From Rhynchopus sp. YZ270_cl-10 (lineage: Eukaryota > Euglenozoa > Diplonemea > Diplonemida > Diplonemidae): DNA of 64,000 bases. The position numbers and the translations under genes are program-made. Location: assembly GCA_964035575.1 (NCBI GenBank), contig OZ037916.1:248001-312000 (forward strand), in the 5' to 3' direction. The notes beneath the pieces are model-generated. The model had not been told where the DNA came from. It ran no database searches and worked only from the letters and a program-made list of their open reading frames with translations. Positions 29,664-38,682 of this stretch are shown in pieces; positions within the stretch are counted from its first letter, which is position 1, and every line of letters starts with the position of its first letter.

Positions 29664-29726
29664 GGTTGAAAACTTAGTGTTGTATTAGTATAGCCACCCT
29701 AGAGTGTGTCTCCACTAATACAACAC
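29664..29726 (+). repeat. GTTGTATTAG-family repeat with inverted ends
   Basis: GTGTTGTATTAGT at the left is exactly complementary to ACTAATACAACAC at the right, around a TAGCCACCCTAGAGTGT core. This may be the most complete copy, the others lacking the right arm. Confidence 0.8.
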
Positions 29727-29764
29727 AAGGTTTTTTTTTTAAATAAATACCCCCTCCCCATCTT

Positions 29765-31000
29765 TCACCTCCGCCCCCGCTCCTCTCCTTTACGATACAC
29801 ATAGGCTCTACCCATATGCGAACGACTTCCCTTCATTGGTTTGTCGTCTTGCTGGGGTTCCTTTTCTGGCGAACCTTCACTGCGATATGATGACCGAGAC
29901 GTGCACCGCGTAGAAGGGGTAAGGGAGAGGTGTAGGTGCGGTGGCGTGGTGTGCGGACCACTACTCCCTGCACTGACCCCACGGTAGGATGGCGTTGGGG
30001 GCGGGGCAGATGGAGAACGGAGGCGGGGCACACTGCACATCAAGGACCCCCAGCTGCCACGACCCCCACTCCTCGTTGGGGTAAACGAAAACCGCAATGC
30101 CTTCGGCGGGGACAACGCAGAGGAGACACTCCTCCTCTCCATTTGGCAGCTAAAGTACCCCCCCTTCTGCGTCCCAGGAATATCCCGTGAGGTGACCACA
30201 GGACTCTGCGGGACCATCCGTGACATACGTACCGGAGCGTCTCCTCGGGTCGCAGGGGACATGATATTTCCTCCCGGAAGAATAAACCATTTTCTTTCCA
30301 TTACCGGGGCCGATCTCGACCGAATTTCCTTTTCCGCAAATGAAGCCCTCGCCCCCTTCCCCCTCCTTCTCGACCCAAACGTCGCCACTTCAGACCCTCC
30401 ACTTAGTATCCCTTCCGAAGCCGATCGTAATGAATCATCCTTTTGGTATACCTTTGAATTAACAGAAATGGGTGAATGCGAGATGCTTGGATACGGTGAA
30501 CCCTCTGTACCACACGCTGTGCTAATAGAGTAATCACATAGACGCAGATCTGGACTATGACTTTCGGGGACCGATCCGGGACGAAAAGGTTTAAACAGCG
30601 CAGGATGGCGTTTACACCAGACCTCAAATTCAGATACAGCGGAGCTCGAAGAAGGGGAGGCGGAACGATCATATTCTGCTGGTGGAGAAGGAGAAGAAGG
30701 AGGAGGAGGAGCTGCTGCTATCCGTGTCGTCTGGGTTTTCATTGTCGCTCTACAAGCCCTTACCCATCCCAATACCGCTTCACTCCCATATATATCAATG
30801 TTCTTATCAACGCAAGCCAAAAACTCCTCTCGACTTACGCTATTAGGGTCCGGAAGAGGGGAAGCAGAAGAAGAGGAGGAGGTTAAATAAGGGGGGTTGG
30901 AAGGCGCTTCTTTGGGCTTCTTTCGCGAGGTGATTGTCGTGGTGGTAGTGGTGATTTCTTTGGTGGTGATCTTCCGTCCAGCGAAGTGTTTATCAGACAT
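29765..31000 (-). CDS. Unknown Ser/Pro/Arg-rich protein
   Basis: I do not recognise this 411-residue protein. It is low-complexity: Thr-rich near residues 14-24, Ser/Pro-rich between 40 and 130, and Arg/Ser-rich to a basic end (RKGEERGRR). A short ordered block lies near residues 52-82 (SREEFLACVDKNIDIYGSEA, then VLGWVRACRATM), possibly a helix pair; FEVWCKRHPALFKPF follows near 130. No signal peptide or membrane segment. I take the ATG at 31000 (MSDKHFAGRK). A pyrimidine tract runs right up to it, so the true trans-splice point is unclear. Its open frame of over 400 codons supports it as a gene; its function cannot be read. Confidence 0.6.
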   Translation of the reverse strand: MSDKHFAGRKITTKEITTTTTTITSRKKPKEAPSNPPYLTSSSSSASPLPDPNSVSREEFLACVDKNIDIYGSEAVLGWVRACRATMKTQTTRIAAAPPPPSSPSPPAEYDRSASPSSSSAVSEFEVWCKRHPALFKPFRPGSVPESHSPDLRLCDYSISTACGTEGSPYPSISHSPISVNSKVYQKDDSLRSASEGILSGGSEVATFGSRRRGKGARASFAEKEIRSRSAPVMERKWFILPGGNIMSPATRGDAPVRMSRMVPQSPVVTSRDIPGTQKGGYFSCQMERRSVSSALSPPKALRFSFTPTRSGGRGSWGSLMCSVPRLRSPSAPPPTPSYRGVSAGSSGPHTTPPHLHLSLTPSTRCTSRSSYRSEGSPEKEPQQDDKPMKGSRSHMGRAYVYRKGEERGRR

Positions 31001-31430
31001 TATGGAAGAAAAAGAAAGACAAAACGAAGATTTCACCTTCTGATAATAAAAAAATCGGCTTTTAAAAAAGGGAAGAAATAAAGCAAAATAAAGGGGGGTT
31101 TTTTACTTCATGTTTTTTTTTGGCTTATTTGAAGGGATTTAAGTGTAGTGTGGAGTGCTGTTTGAGTGGTGTTGTTTGGGGGGAGGAGGAGGAGGGGTTT
31201 TTGAAAAATGTAGAGAAAATTTAAAAAAAACGACTTTTTTTATTTGTAACTTTTTACAGAGCGGCGTTTGCTAATAGTGTTTAGCGAACCAAAAAGAAAA
31301 AAGGGTGATTTTTTTATGGATGCAAACGTCTCTTGGACCCAGGCACTATTTTAAAAAAAATAAAAATACCAATAACATCCCCCCCGATAGGAGGCTGTTG
31401 CTACGTATTTCTGACGTATTTTTTTTGTTT

Positions 31431-31480
31431 GTTTGAAAACTTGGTTGTATTAGTGTAGCCACCCTAGAGTGTGCTCCACT
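31431..31480 (+). repeat. GTTGTATTAG-family repeat
   Basis: GAAAACTTGGTTGTATTAG core; ends GTGTGCTCCACTAAC. Confidence 0.75.
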
Positions 31481-31662
31481 AACTTTGTTTTGTTTTGTTT
31501 TTTTTTTCAATTTTAAATGCATCAGAGATACGCTAGGTAGCTACCTTCACTACTCTACACCTATACACCGTACCCTCCCCAATCCCGTTATTACAAAAAA
31601 AAGGAAGGAAATCAATTTCATATAATTTCCATTCAAAAGGAAGAGAAAGCAAAGAAGAAAAA

Positions 31663-31704
31663 AAAGTTGACTTGAAATACAAAGCCTTGTGACAGTGTAC
31701 CTAG
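31663..31704 (+). repeat. TTGAAATAC-family repeat, short copy
   Basis: AAGTTGACTTGAAATACAAA, then GCCTTGTGACAGTGTACC; the loop is shortened. Confidence 0.65.
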
Positions 31705-31717
31705 AAACCTTTAAAAA

Positions 31718-31751
31718 AACATGTCAAATGAATGTGCCTCGTGCACAAATG
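31718..31751 (+). repeat. GTAC-hairpin repeat, GTGC/GCAC version
   Basis: AAACATGTCAAATGAATGTGC, then CTCGTGCACAAATG. The stem is GTGC with GCAC, replacing GTAC with GTAC in the 58226 copy. Confidence 0.6.
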
Positions 31752-31865
31752 ATTGACCGATATAAAAAAAAAAACATCCACGAAAACAAGAGATAGGTGA
31801 GGCATGGCTGCGTGGAGATCACACGAAGAAAAAAAAACAGCGAAGTGTCTACACAGTACTACCGT

Positions 31866-31975
31866 ATTACTGTATTCGTACAAAATATCGACCGTCAAAA
31901 AAGGTCGAATTTCCAGAAAATTCTGAAAAGGTCGAACATTACAGTACGGGCGATACTTTGTACGAATATGGTATT
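31866..31975. repeat. Small imperfect foldback, about 110 bp
   Basis: CTGTATTCGTACAAAATATCG (31871 on) pairs with CGATACTTTGTACGAATATGG (to 31972), around a centre in which GGTCGAA occurs twice. No coding content. Confidence 0.6.
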
Positions 31976-33091
31976 CAAAAAAAGGCCTTTTGTCGAGACT
32001 AAATAAAAAAAGGTGGTACTTTTTAAAAGAGAGGCACAGATAAGTGGATATTTGCGCACCTCCGCCAGATCCAACCTCGACCGTACTTTATTTTCAAAAA
32101 AAAACAAAAAAAAAATCAGGTTTTTTGTGCATGAAAGTGTCTCCCCGTCAAGGAAAAATCTAGGGGGGAAAAAAGGGGGCAGAAAAAAAAAATAATTGAA
32201 GGAAATCATCGAGGGTTCCTTTAATATGCATTCTTCTTCTTTTTTTGCGAATCAATCGTGATCCATGACAAAAAGGAATTGACGGGGGACATCGCTGAGT
32301 CGTTATTTTTTGCAATATTTGCTCTTATTGTTATGTCAACAATTGTTCTACAATTTTTTCTTCCTTTTCGTGTCACGATTTATTTTTAAGGGTGCAACTT
32401 CTTCAGACTACTGTTATCACCCGCCAGATTTTTTGAAAACCAAGAAGAAAATAAAGGGTTATGTAGAAAGTACGTAGGGAAAAAGTTGTGAAGGTTCTAC
32501 AGGAAAGATGTGGGTTGGCTGTACAGGGCCCATACCTTTTTGGGGGGGTCCGCACGCTCAACCTTGAAAAGTGGACAATTTTTTGACCACTTATATTGGA
32601 AAATATGAGCCCGTGTTATGGCCCATTTTCGGCGAAAAATCCCCAAAAATCCGGGTTTGTACAATTGACCTATAACACCGGCTGTACTGTATTACATGGT
32701 TGTTTTGTTTTTGTTTTGCTTTGTTGTGAAAGATACACCACACCAATGGCGAGGGGAAAACGGGAAGAAATGGGGGGGGGAAAGCAAACGACGAACCTGA
32801 CCAGAGAGGAAAAAAAAAAAACTTGAAAAAAAAGATGCTTTCTTTAGACCCTCACCGGGATGTGTGGGGTGTACATCTAGACACAGCAACACCAATCACA
32901 ATGGGGCTTTCTCATGAACGTGCCCTGGGTGTGCGCACACGCATCTAACAAAGTGAAGATGAAATAGTGTACGGAGTCACGTACACTTTTTTTCTCAGTC
33001 GCTTAGGGAAAAGCAACACGCGAATTAGTGCAAAAACCGCCTTTACGGACGTGGACACTAATGTGAGTGTGGGAACAGAGAAGGAAGGTGT

Positions 33092-33096
<5 letters not shown>

Positions 33097-33130
<34 letters not shown>
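33097..33130 (+). repeat. Poly-A tract, then GA-rich
   Basis: About 34 A in a row followed by AGAGAGAAAGAGAAA. Simple sequence; its length is prone to assembly error. Confidence 0.85.
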
Positions 33131-33134
<4 letters not shown>

Positions 33135-33439
33135 AGAGAAAGAGAAACTAAACAACGTAACATAAATTTGAAAGATGGGTATCGGTACACATCTAGCAAA
33201 AGCGAAGGTGGCAACGTGCGGGGGGAGGGAAAAAAAACTCCCTCCTAAAAGAAGATAGGACAAACAAAAAAGTCAAATTCATATCCTAATTACTTTTAGC
33301 CACCTGATTTTGCATGAATTTTTTGGTTTGGATGGGGTTTTAAATATTAGCAAAACTCCACCAAAATTTCAGGCAAAAATAAGGTGGTTTAGCAAACAGT
33401 AACCATAAGGGTCCAACAGAGATAACACCCCGCATACAA

Positions 33440-33480
33440 GAGAAGTTGAAAGTGCAAAACGCCTCACGAACGCGAACCCC
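33440..33480 (+). repeat. AGTGCAAAACGCCTCAC-family repeat, partial
   Basis: AAGTTGAAAGTGCAAAACGC, then CTCACGAACGCGAACCCC. It lacks the CAGCGGACGCA half found at 41443. Confidence 0.55.
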
Positions 33481-33687
33481 TCTAGCATTCTATACGTACC
33501 CGTGTCCAGGTTTAATTAACCAGTTGGATTCCTCTTGTTCGTAACAGTTCCAAGTTGGTACTTCATTGTGGCAGTGTTAGAGAATCAGAGGCCGCAGTTG
33601 CACCCGAGAGCGCGACCGCAGCCACATCAACCCTATACTAACGCGAACCCTCTAGCAATCTACACGTACCCTCGGAGCCAATCCTTT

Positions 33688-33733
<46 letters not shown>

Positions 33734-34098
33734 TTCTGTCGGCCAGAGGCTTTTAGCCTAGGAGACCATTGCCACAAGCGGGCCGCAAGGGGCGCTGGTT
33801 CCCTGCTGGTTATCGAACTCCCAGAGACCACTTCATTGGTATGGAAACGGTTACCACGAGGGAGGTTGTAAGGAATCATAAATGCATTGCCCCAGGTATC
33901 AAAAGGTTGGTAAAATGAGTAGTGTGGACCACATACGTCACTTTTCATCAAAAAAGGATGAAGTTTTTTGTGTTGTTATTCAAGATACTAATAGGAAATA
34001 GAAATGACGGAAGGTGCGTGTCCACCAGCCTGTGTTTTTTTTTTTCTCACTCATTGTTTCCAGAGATGGAGATAGATTTGGGATTTTCAAAAAAGACC

Positions 34099-34680
34099 CG
34101 GTTTGACCCGGTCTGAGCTTTTGGGGTCAAAAAAAAATTTTCGCGCTGCGCGCGAAAATGACACTGCACGCGCGACCTGGTTGTTACACTTCTTTGGCGG
34201 GGAACTTGCGCAACAGCGTTTGTGCCTTGATGAAGGGGAGTAGGGTCCATGTTCCCCCTTTGTGCAGCACACCGAACTTCACGCACTCGGCAAAAGTGGA
34301 TTTCTCGGCGGTCATGGCCCCAAAGGTTCCTGGCGAAGCCACGGTACGCAACATTTCAAAAAAATTGCGCTTAAAATTGTACAATTTTGGGGTGGGTTGC
34401 AAGCTTGCGCCGCAGGCGCACGGTACGCTACTTTTATTATTTCGCCATGCTGCATGCTTCCTTTTGCTTCGGCGTTTGACTAATTGAGTCGCGTTCTGGC
34501 TGTGACGGGGTCACTTTGTTCATGAGGCCATTTCTGGTCACTCTCAGAGGCTCGTGAGGTACCAAAAAAAATCGATTTTCTCCCAAAATTGCAAATCCCA
34601 TTTTTTTTTTTTTTTTCAGACCGGGTTTTTCGCCAAAATCCCATTTTTTTTTTTTGACCCGGTTTTGAAACCGGGTCAGT
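34099..34680. mobile_element. Possible small element bounded by GACCCGGT repeats
   Basis: The left end has GACCCGGTTTGACCCGGTC. The right end has CAGACCGGG and then GACCCGGTTTTGAAACCGGG. Just inside the left end is a GC palindrome TTTTCGCGCTGCGCGCGAAAA. The interior includes a block shared with 35077-35227. A minus-strand frame of about 43 codons inside (AECVKFGVLHKGGTWTLLPF) is too short to trust. Confidence 0.4.
34311..34461 (+). repeat. Duplicated block, copy 1 (partner at 35077)
   Basis: Shares CCTGGCGAAGCCACGGTACG, CAACATTT, GCGCCGCAGGCGCACGGTAC and TTCGCCATGCTGCATGC with the partner; the sequence to the left differs. CACGGTACGC occurs twice per copy. Confidence 0.7.
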
Positions 34681-35076
34681 AGACGCACCTCCACCCCTGA
34701 TTGTTTCGCTCACAACGCTTCAGCGGGGGAGAAAAAAATACATCAAGCTTGCGGAGCGATAAACGGAAAAGGTTGTTTTTTTAAATCATAACCTGAAGTT
34801 AGTTTCTATTTTGTGGAATTTGTGTAGTACACAGCTTACCATTCAGACAGTCTTTCACTGTACAGAAAACATTGTTTTTTTTTGAAATCTTGGTTGTATT
34901 CAGGGATTACGCAGCTCCCCCAAAAATAAAAAAAGTACGTATGGATTTTCAACACGTACAATTCTAAGCAAAAACAATTAAAAACCGCGCGCGCTTCGCG
35001 CGCGCTCTCCCTGGCAAAGTTGGTTGAGAAGGGCTGTGAAAGTTCGAAGAACTGGAGAAATCATCAGTCATGGCAC

Positions 35077-35227
35077 CCAAATGTTCCTGGCGAAGCCACG
35101 GTACGCAACATTTCTAAAAATTGCGCCTAAAATTGCCTATTATGTCAGGGGAAGGGTGTACTGCAATCTAGCGCCGCAGGCGCACGGTACGCTACTTTTT
35201 TTTCTTTCGCCATGCTGCATGCTCCAT
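35077..35227 (+). repeat. Duplicated block, copy 2 (partner at 34311)
   Basis: About four fifths identical to copy 1 by eye. Preceded by its own GC palindrome (CGCGCGCGCTTCGCGCGCG, about 34986) and unrelated inner sequence. Confidence 0.7.
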
Positions 35228-35433
35228 TTCCGGTAAAATAGAAAATTGTCTCCTACAAATAGAATTCTGTAGGGGGTAGGTGAGAGGTGGGGGCGGAGCC
35301 CCACTCCTCACCTACCCCACCCCAGCCCCAATCCAAAACCCAAATTACCTACGTATGGACACGTATGGATTCCACCTTTTCAAAAACAATTCACGTATGG
35401 ATTTCCATACGTTCCACACGTGGAGCGTAATCC

Positions 35434-35474
35434 CTGGTTGTATTAGTGTAGCCACCCTAGAGTGTGCTCCACTA
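35434..35474 (+). repeat. GTTGTATTAG-family repeat, head replaced
   Basis: GGTTGTATTAGTGTAGCCAC, CCTAGAGTGTGCTCCACTAT; the AAAACTT head is missing. Confidence 0.7.
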
Positions 35475-35772
35475 TATTTTTTGGGGGGGGCGAAACGCAG
35501 CTAAATTGCGTGGTCAAAAAAAAAAGGGAAAGCTTGCAGATGAATGAGCCTTTAGATGGCCACATCACTCTCGTGCTCCCTCAGGTCACCTGGCAGCATT
35601 TTAGGCACAGAAAGAAAAGAAAATTTCCGCAAAGTGCTCGTAATAAATGACCCAGTGTAAATTTCGCTGGCTCTTTACTACAGTGGTCATTAATGAAGAG
35701 CGGGTTTTTGTCACATGCTCATTCATTAGTGAACTACCGTAATAGGTTACAACCGGACGGTAAAACAACAGA

Positions 35773-35863
35773 AAAGTTTGTAAGATGATCCTAAGTCTCT
35801 CTCGTGTGTCTTATTAGATTGCGTAATGTTTTGAACATCGTGCTTAGCCACCTTGATCAACAA
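35773..35863 (+). repeat. CTAAG-hairpin repeat with insertion in the loop
   Basis: AAAAGTTTGTAAGATGATCC, TAAGTCTCTCTCGTG, then about 35 extra bases, then CGTGCTTAGCCACCTT. CGTG occurs on both sides of the insert, as for a duplication or small insertion. Confidence 0.65.
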
Positions 35864-35870
35864 ACAAAAG

Positions 35871-35910
35871 AAAAACTTTTCAGATGCATGTGCCTTTCGT
35901 GCACACACAC
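35871..35910 (+). repeat. GTAC-hairpin repeat, GTGC/GCAC version
   Basis: AAACTTTTCAGATGCATGTGC, CTTTCGTGCACACACAC. Confidence 0.65.
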
Positions 35911-35930
35911 ACACAAAACAATTTTTTTTT

Positions 35931-35966
35931 GTAAGATAAAGCCTTCGCCTATTGTTTAGTCACCTT
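35931..35966 (+). repeat. CTAAG-hairpin repeat, diverged
   Basis: GTAAGATAAAGCCTTCGCC, TATTGTTTAGTCACCTT; head and tail kept, stem weak. Confidence 0.45.
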
Positions 35967-36792
35967 CGAACAAAGTTGGCAGATGAATACACATCTCAAA
36001 ATGGGGGGGAGTTTAAAAATGCTTTGTGCTCTGTTTAATTTTGCTTGATAGTTTTGTAGACGTGGGGTTGGAGAGGAAGGGCGCGTTACTTTGTATGGGA
36101 TTACGACTTATCCTCTTTCTCAGCCACCTCAAAATGGGGGGAGAGAAACTTACAATACGGGTTCTGTACAGAAAAAAAAAATCCCCATTTCAAAAAAAAA
36201 GGTTTAAATGGGGGAGGGGATGGGGAGGGGTAAATCTAATTTCCCTGGACTGAACAAAGAGGGGAGTAAGAGAGGGAGGAAAGGGAATGGGCGACGAATT
36301 GCCCGGAATCAAAAGTGCCCTTTTTTTTTGGTTTTAACGGCCTCAAATCATCGAAATTAGCCCTAGTATTTGTGGGGGTCAAAAAAAAAAATTTCCCTCC
36401 ACTACGGACCACCCCCAGTAATCCCTGAACACCGTTTTCAATATAAAAAAGGGGGTTTCTTAGCGAATGATCACCCACCCGGTTGTGGGGACCACGTTGC
36501 CGTACGTTGCACTGAAACACAATTTCCCAACACTTTTACACCCTCTGTTAGGTAAAAGACAGACACAAATAAGAGAAGAGGAGATGGTTCTCCCGAGGAC
36601 ACAAATGTGAGGTAGAGAGAAAAAAGGCCAACAAAAGACACAAAAAAAAAGGAAGAGAGAAACGAGCGGTTTCGTTTCAGAACATAGTGTCCAACTTGGT
36701 CCAAAAAATTGTTTTGTTTCCTTCCCCCCCTCCGGTGTGACTCGGTTGAAAAGTGCGTAGGATTTATATCTGATCTTATTTTACAAAAAATA

Positions 36793-36845
36793 AAAGTTTA
36801 TGAAGTATATAAGATGACCCTAAGCCTCTCGTGCTTAGTCACCTT
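36793..36845 (+). repeat. CTAAG-hairpin repeat
   Basis: Standard stem and loop; the head has a short insertion (GAAGTATA) before AAGATGA. Confidence 0.8.
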
Positions 36846-36902
36846 TTTAAAAAAAAAGTACAAAAAAATCCACATCCGTTTCGAGGTTTACATCAAAAAG
36901 AG

Positions 36903-36951
36903 AGAAGTTGACAGTGCAAAACGCCTCACACATCGGCGGACGCAGTGCACC
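36903..36951 (+). repeat. AGTGCAAAACGCCTCAC-family repeat
   Basis: AAGTTGACAGTGCAAAACGC, CTCACACATCGGCGGACGCA, GTGCAC. The ends AGTGC and GTGCAC can pair. Confidence 0.7.
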
Positions 36952-36980
36952 GAAAGAACAAAAAAAAATAAAGTAAGATA

Positions 36981-37024
36981 AAAGGTTGGTAAATAATCTT
37001 CAGCCTCTCGCACTTTCGTCACCT
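36981..37024 (+). repeat. CTAAG-hairpin repeat, diverged
   Basis: AAAGGTTGGTAAATAATCTT, CAGCCTCTCGCACTTTCGTC, ACCT. Confidence 0.5.
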
Positions 37025-37265
37025 AAAAAGAGGGGGAAAAAAAACACAGTATTACCTGTCTTTCCCCCCCCAATCACACCCCTCTTTTCTATCGCCTTTC
37101 CCCTAGGAATCACTTCGCTATTCACAAAAAAAAAACAAAACAAAATAGCCCCCCTCCCTCAAACCCACCCCAATTAGGAACCACACCCCCATTATTTATC
37201 CATTCCCCCCCTTCACCTCCACCCCTTTATTTTCTTTAAAGCAGGCATCCAAAAAAAGCCCCCTC

Positions 37266-38150
37266 TCACGGCTCCACATGCCGAATCGCTGAAGGGTAAG
37301 GGTATCCACCAGAAAGCCCCCCAGGGGCATAGACATCTGTCTGGTATGGCCGTACTACTGGGACGGAGGAGGCTTGGAATGCTTGATTGTAGTGGTGGAC
37401 GGGGGATGTAGCACGGGCGTACCCGAGATCGGCTCCCTTTTTCCCGTTTATCACCCCACCATTCCCTCCCATTGCACCAGGATATCCATTCATCGGCACC
37501 CCATTCGGTTGCTGCGTTGCGAACTGTGGAGGTTGCCGCCGTACTGTCCCGCTTGACCCCTTTTTGACCCCTCCTCCATTGCGCCCATTCCCCAATGGAT
37601 TTGTGTGTGGGTTGCTGTAATCATTTGGTGTAAAGTACTCTATGGGACGTGGGTTGTTGAACTTTGCCCGAGACGCTGCTGATGTCGCAGACCCACCTCG
37701 CACGCTAACCGCCCATCGAGACCACTTTCCGTAGTATCGTCGCAGAAGAAGCGATATGGGGTAGAAGGTACGTAAGGCTCGTCTCAACGCGCCTTTGTTT
37801 TGCTCTCTGGAAAGACCTGGAGGGGAGCGAGACTCAAAGCTAGCAACGCTATTCCGTTCTTTGATGGGAAGTGCAGGATACTCTGCATGAGAATTCCCTC
37901 GGACACGATGCGTTAAAGTTCCGGTCCCCGTATGACGTCTCAGAGTGTCATTCGACTCCAGCTCCTGTGTACGTGACAATAACACTTCCTTCTCTCGCAC
38001 CCACTCACCCTCCGCCGTTTCCAAAGCATAAATCACATCGTCCTTCGCAAGAAGCGCGTCCTGCTGTCGGAGGTGGCATAACAAAGCACCCACAGTAATA
38101 ACAAAGAAGGTCACACACATCGCGACTAAGGCTGCAAGCGAACTGTCCAT
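37266..38150 (-). CDS. Unknown single-pass membrane protein with Gly/Asn/Pro-rich tail
   Basis: Not recognised. The 294-residue product has one N-terminal hydrophobic segment (residues about 4-26, SLAALVAMCVTFFVITVGAL), so it is probably a signal-anchor protein. A short charged helical part follows (LRQQDALLAKDDVIYALETA, then EGEWVREKEVLLSRTQELES), likely coiled coil. A basic block lies near 120-150 (ALRRALRTFYPISLLLRRYY), and the tail is Gly/Asn/Pro/Tyr-rich and probably disordered. I take MDSSLAALV at 38150. The first AG after the upstream pyrimidine tract falls inside ATGGACAG, just past this ATG, so a trans-spliced form could begin at Met11 (MCVTFFVITV). No introns are needed to keep the frame. 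Confidence 0.6.
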   Translation of the reverse strand: MDSSLAALVAMCVTFFVITVGALLCHLRQQDALLAKDDVIYALETAEGEWVREKEVLLSRTQELESNDTLRRHTGTGTLTHRVRGNSHAEYPALPIKERNSVASFESRSPPGLSREQNKGALRRALRTFYPISLLLRRYYGKWSRWAVSVRGGSATSAASRAKFNNPRPIEYFTPNDYSNPHTNPLGNGRNGGGVKKGSSGTVRRQPPQFATQQPNGVPMNGYPGAMGGNGGVINGKKGADLGYARATSPVHHYNQAFQASSVPVVRPYQTDVYAPGGLSGGYPYPSAIRHVEP

Positions 38151-38682
38151 TTTTCAAGCATCCCCCAAGAAAAAAGGGGAAAATGTCACAGTCGGAAAAA
38201 AAAAAAACAGAAAAAGGTGAGAGAAAACGGATACAATGGGAAAAGGGGAGAAAGGGGGGGGATTCTCCTGTTTGGGAATGGTGTGGGTTATCAAGAAAGT
38301 TAACGTGAAATCCAAAAGCCCTTTCGTGAACAGTGTACCGGAGGGTGGACCCTCAATGCAGTCCTACATCCATTTCGCGGTTTGGACCTAAAAGAAATAA
38401 GCAGAGTGCGGTGAAATATGTGAAATGGTGGTGGGGAGGTAATACTGGATCCTTCGCAATGAGACTCTCCTATTCTGCCTATCAACTTTGTCTATATCAC
38501 TCCACCCCACTCCCTACTCCCCTACTCCCTTCCTACCCCAGCAGCAACGGCCAGGCGCTTTGTTCATGTTGTGTTATTATTTTTCCCCATCTTTTCCCAA
38601 TAAGCGAGAGGTAGGCGCAAGATTGGTGAAGATGCTCCCGATTAAAGCCTTTTGGTCGGGTCGGGGTGAATTGCAGAGGAAG
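38151..38682. other. Intergenic, between the PRP4-type kinase and the membrane unknown
   Basis: Holds the long TTGAAATAC copy at 38295-38390. Otherwise A-rich and C-rich sequence, with no gene supported. Confidence 0.5.
38295..38390 (+). repeat. TTGAAATAC-family repeat, long copy
   Basis: AAGTTAACGTGAAATCCAAA, AGCCCTTTCGTGAACAGTGT, then GGAGGGTGGAC and GCAGTCCTACATCCA, matching 6183-6299. Confidence 0.75.

Larger units (their letters stand above)
28167..29764. other. Intergenic with short repeats
   Basis: Holds a TTGAAATAC copy (28934-28976), a GTAC-hairpin copy (29296-29333) and a GTTGTATTAG copy with perfect inverted ends (29664-29726). AGGGGG and long A tracts fill the rest. No gene is supported. 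Confidence 0.5.
31001..37265. other. Large gene-free region rich in short repeats
   Basis: Over 6.2 kb I find no convincing coding sequence on either strand. It contains copies of all the dispersed repeat families, a small foldback (31866-31975), an A-run of about 34 (33097-33130), the GACCCGG-bounded block (34099-34680) and a duplicated block (34311 and 35077). It also has a direct repeat CGAACCCTCTAGCA-type at 33469-33502 and 33639-33672. Confidence 0.55.

Noticed and set aside
34184-34402. 72-codon minus-strand frame in the GACCCGG block
   Set aside because: Too short, not shared by the second copy of the neighbouring block, and no known motif.
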